Source: Deltaproteobacteria bacterium (GTDB taxonomy: Bacteria; Desulfobacterota; DSM-4660; Desulfatiglandales; HGW-15). From it: a DNA stretch of 27,277 nucleotides. The notes beneath the pieces are model-generated. The model had not been told where the DNA came from. It saw only the letters and a list, made by a program, of their open reading frames with translations, and did not search any database. Within the stretch, counting starts at the first letter, position 1, and every line of letters starts with the position of its first letter. The stretch is from assembly GCA_019308525.1 (NCBI GenBank), contig JAFDIC010000053.1:1-27277 (forward strand), read 5' to 3'. The translations under genes and the position numbers were made by a program. Below, in pieces: positions 22,631 to 27,277 of this stretch.

Positions 22631-23956
22631 TTGCAACACCCTGAAATCAAGACCGCGCTCCCGGGGCCAAGGGCATCAAGATTGATCCAACTGGACGGCA
22701 GATATGTATCCCCGTCCTATACGCGCGTCTATCCCCTCGTAGTTAAGTGGGGCAAGGGGACGTGGATTTGTGACGTGGATGATAACCTTTTCCTGGATTT
22801 CACTTCAGGGATTGCAGTCTGCGCCACCGGTCATTGTCATCCCGAGGTCGTCAAGAGCATAAGAGAACAGGCTGATCAACTTCTGCACATGGCGGGTACT
22901 GATTTCTATTATGAGCCACAAATCTACCTGGCAGAAAAACTTTCATTGTTGGCTCCGGGTCAAGGGGATAAGAAGGTATATTTTGGAAACTCCGGGGCCG
23001 AGTCGATCGAGGCTGCATTCAAGCTGGCCCGATGGCACACCAAGCGAGAATTGAATATCGCATTCTTCGGAGCCTTTCACGGGCGCACGATGGGCGCCCT
23101 GTCCCTTACGGCCAGCAAGACCATTCAGAAAAAACATTACTATCCCCTGGTGCCTGGTATTACCCATATCCCGTATCCCTACTGTTACAGGTGTCCCTAC
23201 AACCGGTTGTATCCGCAATGTGACATAGAATGTGTAACATGGCTGGAAGAGACGCTTTTTCGGACGACTATCCCGCCTGAGGAGGTGGCGGCTATTTTCG
23301 TGGAGCCAATACAGGGTGAAGGGGGATATATCGTCCCGCCGCCCGAGTTCCATAGCAGGCTCAGTGAGGTTGCAAGAAAATACGGGATTCTCTATGTTGC
23401 GGACGAGGTTCAGTCAGGGATGGGAAGAACCGGTAAGATGTTTGCCATGGAACACTATACTGTTGCTCCTGATATTATTGCCCTGGCAAAGGGCATTGCC
23501 TCCGGGCTTCCCCTGGGGGCCATGGTGGCAAGATCAGACATTATGGATTGGGAAGCAGGCTCCCATGCATCGACCTTCGGGGGAAACCCGGTCTCCTGCC
23601 AGGCCGCCCTGGCCACCATAAGGCTTCTTGAAGAGAACCTCCTCGACAACGCAAGAAACCAGGGGGAAGCGCTCATAAGGGGACTGAGGGAACTCCAAAA
23701 GACCCTTGAGTGCATGGGAGATGTGCGGGGGAAAGGCTTAATGGTAGGAGTAGAGTTCGTCAAGGACAGGGAAACCAAGGAAAGGTCTCCTGATCTACGT
23801 AATAGAATCCTACAAAGGACCTTTGAAAAGGGCCTCCTGTTGCTACCCTGTGGAGATAACTCCATTCGATTCTGTCCCGCTCTCACGGTGCAGAGGGAGG
23901 AAGTGGACACATGCCTGAGCATCTTTCAAGAGGTCCTCGAGGAGGTGTCGGGATGA
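22631..23956 (+). CDS. Class III PLP aminotransferase (4-aminobutyrate/acetylornithine/lysine type)
   Basis: A 441-residue fold-type I, class III aminotransferase. GNSGAESIEAA (119-129) binds PLP phosphate, ADEVQSGMGRTG contains the ring-contact Asp (258), and K287 in ALAKGIASG is the PLP lysine. An insert, CYRCPYNRLYPQCDIEC (185-201), has four cysteines (185, 188, 197, 201) that could hold a metal; relatives in anaerobes carry similar inserts. It starts with TTG at 22631 behind GGGAGGAGGGG with 6 nt spacing. The stop overlaps (ATGA) the start of a decayed ALDH7-type dehydrogenase gene. Such pairs oxidise an omega-amino acid through its semialdehyde, so lysine or a related amine is a possible substrate; argD- or gabT-like function cannot be excluded. 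Confidence 0.88.
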   Translation: MQHPEIKTALPGPRASRLIQLDGRYVSPSYTRVYPLVVKWGKGTWICDVDDNLFLDFTSGIAVCATGHCHPEVVKSIREQADQLLHMAGTDFYYEPQIYLAEKLSLLAPGQGDKKVYFGNSGAESIEAAFKLARWHTKRELNIAFFGAFHGRTMGALSLTASKTIQKKHYYPLVPGITHIPYPYCYRCPYNRLYPQCDIECVTWLEETLFRTTIPPEEVAAIFVEPIQGEGGYIVPPPEFHSRLSEVARKYGILYVADEVQSGMGRTGKMFAMEHYTVAPDIIALAKGIASGLPLGAMVARSDIMDWEAGSHASTFGGNPVSCQAALATIRLLEENLLDNARNQGEALIRGLRELQKTLECMGDVRGKGLMVGVEFVKDRETKERSPDLRNRILQRTFEKGLLLLPCGDNSIRFCPALTVQREEVDTCLSIFQEVLEEVSG

Positions 23957-24358
23957 AAGACATCATGGAAAAACCGGGCCTTTCACAGGAGTCCAGGAAG
24001 GAGCAGGGACGGGGAAATGGATGAGGTGTAAGGGAGATTGTCCTCGAATCAACATCTCCAGTCGTGGCCAGGTCCCGGGCCGAATACCTTGTGCAGGCCC
24101 GGAGAGCAGTATGACGCGGTAGTCGACCGAGCAAAGGAGGCCTTCGAAGAATGGCGAATGATTCCAGCCCCCAAGCGAGGACAGATCGTCCGGCAGATGG
24201 GCAATACACTTCGCGACCACAAGCAAGACCCGGGCCTTCTCATAAGCCGGGAAGCCGGCTCGGATGCATGGAAAGGTTACATGCGTCGGCAGACCTGCAC
24301 GATAAGCTGGTCCAGGGACCTGCCGCTGGCCCAGGGCATCAGGTTCGAAACAGATTGA
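23953..24358 (+). pseudogene. Remnant of an ALDH7-type aldehyde dehydrogenase
   Basis: The frame opens MKDIMEKPGLSQESRKEQ at an ATG overlapping the aminotransferase stop, hits a TGA near 24020, and continues in the same frame as [20 protein letters not shown]. It then shifts by one base near 24105 to [20 protein letters not shown] and [19 protein letters not shown]. These segments match the N-terminus of ALDH7/aminoadipate-semialdehyde dehydrogenases ('AFxEWRxxPAPKRGEIVRQxGNxLRxHK'). Similarity fades after [10 protein letters not shown], and the frame ends at 24358. About 130 of the normal 500 or so residues remain, without catalytic Cys or Glu. At least one stop and one frameshift lie within this short stretch, so it is inactive unless the sequence contains errors. 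Confidence 0.75.
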
Positions 24359-24369
24359 ACAGGGTGAGA

Positions 24370-24996
24370 CTAGGGCTCTTCTGACAATCTTTGTTTGAGC
24401 CACAACAAGACCTTTTCAAAGTCGGCCCTGAGTTGCGCCATAGCCTTGCCCCGGTGGCTCACCCTGTTCTTTTCTTCCGGGGTCATCTCGGCGAAGGTCT
24501 TCTCCAGGGGGGGATAATAGAAGAGGGGGTCGTACCCGAAACCGTTCCTGCCCTTCATCTCCAGGGCAATCTCTCCCTGACAGGACCCCTCGAACAGCAG
24601 TGCGGGCCCTCTGGGCACTGCGACGGCTATGACGCATTCAAATGTGGCCTTTCTGTTCTCTATTCCCTCCATTGCCTTCAAGAGTTTCCTGTTTCGCTCA
24701 TAGTCTGTTGCGTTTTCTCCTGCGTATCGTGCGGATTGGACACCGGGGAGTCCGTTCAGGGCCTCCACGACAAGGCCGGAGTCGTCTGCAAGGGCAGGGA
24801 GCCCCAGTATCCTGGCAGTGAAATGGGCCTTCTTATAGGCGTTTTCCTCAAAGGTTTCACCGTCTTCGACTACCGGAGGGATGGTTCCGAAGTCATCCAG
24901 GGTCTTGATTTCCACTTCAAAACCGGAGAGCAGCCTCTTGAATTCTTCTATCTTTCCCCTGTTTCGGGTTGCCAGTACGATCGGCCTGTCAATCAT
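24370..24996 (-). CDS. rdgB: dITP/XTP pyrophosphatase (Ham1/RdgB)
   Basis: A 208-residue house-cleaning enzyme that hydrolyses dITP and XTP to monophosphates, keeping deaminated purines out of DNA. Typical motifs: PIVLATRNRGKIEEFKRLL at the N-terminus, GETFEENAYKKA, ALADDSGLVVEALNGLPGV with the catalytic acidic residues, RNGFGYDPLFYYPP and SHRGKA at the C-terminus. I choose the ATG at 24996, which puts the family N-terminus at residue 5. The nearest GGAGG is 14 nt upstream, longer than usual, and a GTG at 25047 would add 17 residues. It follows the manC-like gene on the same strand, probably as the last gene of an argJ-manC-rdgB run, and converges on the dehydrogenase remnant. Confidence 0.92.
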   Translation of the reverse strand: MIDRPIVLATRNRGKIEEFKRLLSGFEVEIKTLDDFGTIPPVVEDGETFEENAYKKAHFTARILGLPALADDSGLVVEALNGLPGVQSARYAGENATDYERNRKLLKAMEGIENRKATFECVIAVAVPRGPALLFEGSCQGEIALEMKGRNGFGYDPLFYYPPLEKTFAEMTPEEKNRVSHRGKAMAQLRADFEKVLLWLKQRLSEEP

Positions 24997-25065
24997 GGAT
25001 ATGAGTTTTCCCTCCAGTTCGTTCAACCTGCCAGCGGGATACGCCACTTGCCAAACTGCGTCCCG

Positions 25066-26130
25066 CTAGAGCAAGTCTTTTCTCTGCTCCATTTCCAGCC
25101 GTTTTATGATCTCGCGCACATCCTGGGACCTTCGAAGGTCGGCAACCAGGAGGGCGTCCCTGGTATCAACCACAAGACAGCCCTTCAGCCCAAGGCATGC
25201 AACCAGTCTCCCGTTTCTACTTGATACGAAGCAATCCGTGCAATCAACGAGAATCGATTCTCCTTCGCGGAGGTTGGAACGCCCGTCATGCTCCCCGGAT
25301 CTGAGGACGTAGAGGGACTCCCATGATCCCACGTCGCTCCAGCCGCAATCGCTGGGCAGGACATAGACAGGAGACCGTGTCTTTTCCATGATTCCATAAT
25401 CAAAGGAGATGCTTTCAATGCCGTCGTAGACAGCCCTTACTTCTTCCTGGAAGCGGCTGCTCCCGAGGGCCTTTCTTATCCTCTGCATTCCTCGAAAGAT
25501 CCGGGGAAGGTGCTTCTCCATCTCCTCCATGATGGTTTCCGGTGTGGCGATAAAGATCCCGGCATTCCAGAGATACTCACCCGAGGAAAGGTACTCCTCC
25601 GCCGTTGCAAGATCCGGTTTTTCCACAAATGCCGAAACCTCATAGGCCCTATCCTGGCGGACGGATGTTTTCCTGATATACCCGTAGCCTGTTTCCGGTC
25701 TGGTTGGAACTATGCCCAATGTGACGATCGCCCCGGTCCTGGCGACATTCACGGCATCTCTCAGGTCCGAGACAAAGGCCTCCGGTTTGGCGATATAGTG
25801 GTCCGCCGGAAGGAAGGCCACCGGCTCTTTACAACCAACATAAGAGGCGTACACAGCTCCAAGCCCGATACAGGGAGCGGTATTGCGGCCCACGGGTTCC
25901 ACCAGGAAATGGACCTTTCGTCCCTTCAAGAGGCCCTGAGCCTGGTCCAGGTGATCTTCACCCAGGACGATTATCATTTCTTCGTCGCTTGCCAGGGGAA
26001 GGAGGCGATTGCAGGTCTCTACGAGCATCGGTTCCTTTCCAGTGATGTTGAGGAACTGCTTGGGCCGGTTTTTCCGACTTGCAGGCCAGAAGCGGGTGCC
26101 TGAACCACCTGCCATAATCACCACGTGCAT
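25066..26130 (-). CDS. manC: Mannose-1-phosphate guanylyltransferase
   Basis: A 354-residue nucleotidyltransferase that makes GDP-mannose from GTP and mannose-1-phosphate for cell-surface polysaccharides. It opens MHVVIMAGGSGTRFWPASR, the nucleotide loop, followed by KNRPKQFLNITG. FLPADHYI, ETGYGYI, FVEKPDLATAEEYL, LWNAGIFI and CGWSDVGSWESLY are all typical of the family. It has the guanylyltransferase domain and a short beta-rich tail, but not the C-terminal phosphomannose isomerase domain of bifunctional (about 470-residue) forms. GGAGGAG lies about 10 nt before the ATG. It lies 76 bp downstream of argJ. No other sugar-nucleotide gene is visible in the window. Confidence 0.9.
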   Translation of the reverse strand: MHVVIMAGGSGTRFWPASRKNRPKQFLNITGKEPMLVETCNRLLPLASDEEMIIVLGEDHLDQAQGLLKGRKVHFLVEPVGRNTAPCIGLGAVYASYVGCKEPVAFLPADHYIAKPEAFVSDLRDAVNVARTGAIVTLGIVPTRPETGYGYIRKTSVRQDRAYEVSAFVEKPDLATAEEYLSSGEYLWNAGIFIATPETIMEEMEKHLPRIFRGMQRIRKALGSSRFQEEVRAVYDGIESISFDYGIMEKTRSPVYVLPSDCGWSDVGSWESLYVLRSGEHDGRSNLREGESILVDCTDCFVSSRNGRLVACLGLKGCLVVDTRDALLVADLRRSQDVREIIKRLEMEQRKDLL

Positions 26131-26206
26131 ATTTCTCTCTCCTCCCTGCTTGTAGTTGACCTTGATGCGTCAGCCACCAAAGCCCCTTTCATCCGGTAGA
26201 CAGGGC

Positions 26207-27277
26207 TTAGGTCCGGTATTCTGCGTTTATGGAAATGTATTTGTGGGTAAGATCACAGGTTATCATCTGGGACTCGTGGTCACCTTTGTTGAGGTCGATG
26301 GTTACGGTGAATTCGTCCTTTTTCATCCTTTCCGACGCCTCCCTTTCCCTATCATGGCCCGTCCCCAATCCTTTCTCCACGATAAGAACGTCCTCGACCC
26401 TTATAGAGACCTGTTCTTCATCCATGTGGATACCCGAGCGTCCGAGGGCGGCCATGATCCTGCCCCAGTTGGGGTCTTCCCCGTAAAAGGCGGTCTTGAC
26501 GAGGGGCGAATTGGCAATGGTTCTACATGCCAGATCTGCATCCCGGCTCGAGGCCGCACCCATTACCTTCAAACGGACCAGCTTGGTGGCGCCTTCTCCG
26601 TCCTTCACGATCATTCTTGCCAGGTCTCCGGTAACGAGATCCAATCCCCTTTTGAACACCTCATAGTCTCCATCTGACAAGGGCACGTTCCCTGCCGACC
26701 CGTTTGCCATGGCCAGGACCATATCGTTCGTGCTCGTGTCTCCATCTACGGATATCCTGTTGAAGCTGTCTTCCACGGCTTCCGACAGGGCACTTTGTAA
26801 GCTTGTCGCATCAATCACTATGTCGGTCATGAGAAAGCAGAGCATGGTAGCCATTTGAGGCATAATCATTCCAGCCCCTTTTGCGATACCCAGGATACTG
26901 TAAGGTACACCGGCCGCCTCTCCTTCAAAACGGCTCAGCTTGGGGAATGAGTCGGTTGTCATAATGGCTTTGGCCACTCGGGCCAGGCCTGTCTCTGAAA
27001 GGCCGCTTACAAGGCCGGGGATTGCCCCCCTGACCAGGCCCATGTCCAGGTTGGCCCCGATGACGCCTGTGGAGGCAACGAGAACTTCCTCCGTGCTTAT
27101 ACCCAGTTCCCTTGCCACCATTTCAGCCGTGAGCCTGGCGTTTTTCAATCCCTGTTTTCCGGTACATGCGTTGGCATTGCCCGCATTGGCAATTATTGCC
27201 CTGCCTTTCCCGTTCCTGATATGTTCCTGGCTCACGGCTACGGGCGCTGCCCTGACCCTGTTTGTCGTAAACACCCC
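26207..27277 (-). CDS. argJ: Bifunctional ornithine/glutamate N-acetyltransferase (5' end outside window)
   Basis: 357 codons of a minus-strand gene whose start lies beyond 27277; about 40-50 N-terminal residues are missing. ArgJ transfers acetyl from N-acetylornithine to glutamate, and in bifunctional forms also from acetyl-CoA, in arginine synthesis. Recognisable are NAGNANACTGKQG, STGVIG, the self-cleavage site KGAGMIMPQMATMLCFLMTD with Thr as new N-terminal nucleophile, SVDGDTSTND, and YGEDPNWGRIMAALGRSG. The C-terminus HKYISINAEYRT is the normal end of the family. It probably leads a run with manC and rdgB. The window edge, not a mutation, truncates it. Confidence 0.95.
   Translation of the reverse strand, partial: GVFTTNRVRAAPVAVSQEHIRNGKGRAIIANAGNANACTGKQGLKNARLTAEMVARELGISTEEVLVASTGVIGANLDMGLVRGAIPGLVSGLSETGLARVAKAIMTTDSFPKLSRFEGEAAGVPYSILGIAKGAGMIMPQMATMLCFLMTDIVIDATSLQSALSEAVEDSFNRISVDGDTSTNDMVLAMANGSAGNVPLSDGDYEVFKRGLDLVTGDLARMIVKDGEGATKLVRLKVMGAASSRDADLACRTIANSPLVKTAFYGEDPNWGRIMAALGRSGIHMDEEQVSIRVEDVLIVEKGLGTGHDREREASERMKKDEFTVTIDLNKGDHESQMITCDLTHKYISINAEYRT

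Noticed and set aside
24391..25224. 277-codon plus-strand frame
   Set aside because: It is antisense to rdgB and the end of manC, both clearly recognisable.

Overview
The window looks like chromosomal DNA of a Desulfobacterota (deltaproteobacterial) anaerobe, sulfate-reducer-like or syntrophic. The main reasons are the siroheme-dependent (Ahb) heme pathway, a CooT-type nickel protein, a sigma-54 activator, an ADP-forming acyl-CoA synthetase subunit, several soluble two-component proteins, and an acetylornithine/4-aminobutyrate-type aminotransferase carrying a Cys cluster. All taxonomic and functional calls come from reading the proteins, with no database search. I saw no CRISPR array, insertion sequence, prophage or integrase gene.

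Left part (1-6292). The start of a purine gene (PurS or a PurS-PurL fusion) leaves the window on the minus strand. A plus-strand operon follows: a divergent ClpX-like AAA+ unfoldase, ahbC, hemB, ahbD and one siroheme decarboxylase subunit (ahbA type). Together the last four cover porphobilinogen synthesis and the siroheme-to-heme branch, except for the second decarboxylase subunit. The unfoldase gene ends 6 bp before ahbC.

Middle left (6293-10550), mostly minus strand. A nested inverted-repeat region separates ahbA from a small membrane-protein gene. Then come ubiE/menG, two CheY-like response regulators, and about 1.06 kb without a convincing large gene. That stretch holds a near-consensus sigma-54 promoter and, about 350 bp downstream, a strong plus-strand intrinsic terminator, so it may encode an undescribed short transcript. 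A site-2-type membrane protease gene (M50) follows.

Middle (10551-17250). A Memo-family protein gene is followed closely by a soluble histidine kinase gene, which converges within 7 bp on a response-regulator gene. Next is a three-gene cluster (small His/Glu-rich protein, cooT, Sir2 deacylase), a PAC2-family gene, a divergent 463-residue protein I do not recognise, and tRNA-Arg(TCT).

Right part (17251-27277). This holds an unpaired acyl-CoA synthetase alpha-type subunit; a COG1313-type radical SAM gene overlapping a PPP-type phosphatase gene, behind a promoter with an immediate leader hairpin; and a GAF/AAA+/Fis sigma-54 activator. A class III aminotransferase gene is followed by the decayed, translationally coupled remnant of an ALDH7-type aldehyde dehydrogenase. 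A minus-strand run argJ (cut by the window edge), manC-like and rdgB ends the window.

The points most worth a second look are the ClpX-like unfoldase joined to the heme operon, the sigma-54-driven orphan transcription unit, the cooT-Sir2 cluster, and the decayed dehydrogenase behind the aminotransferase.
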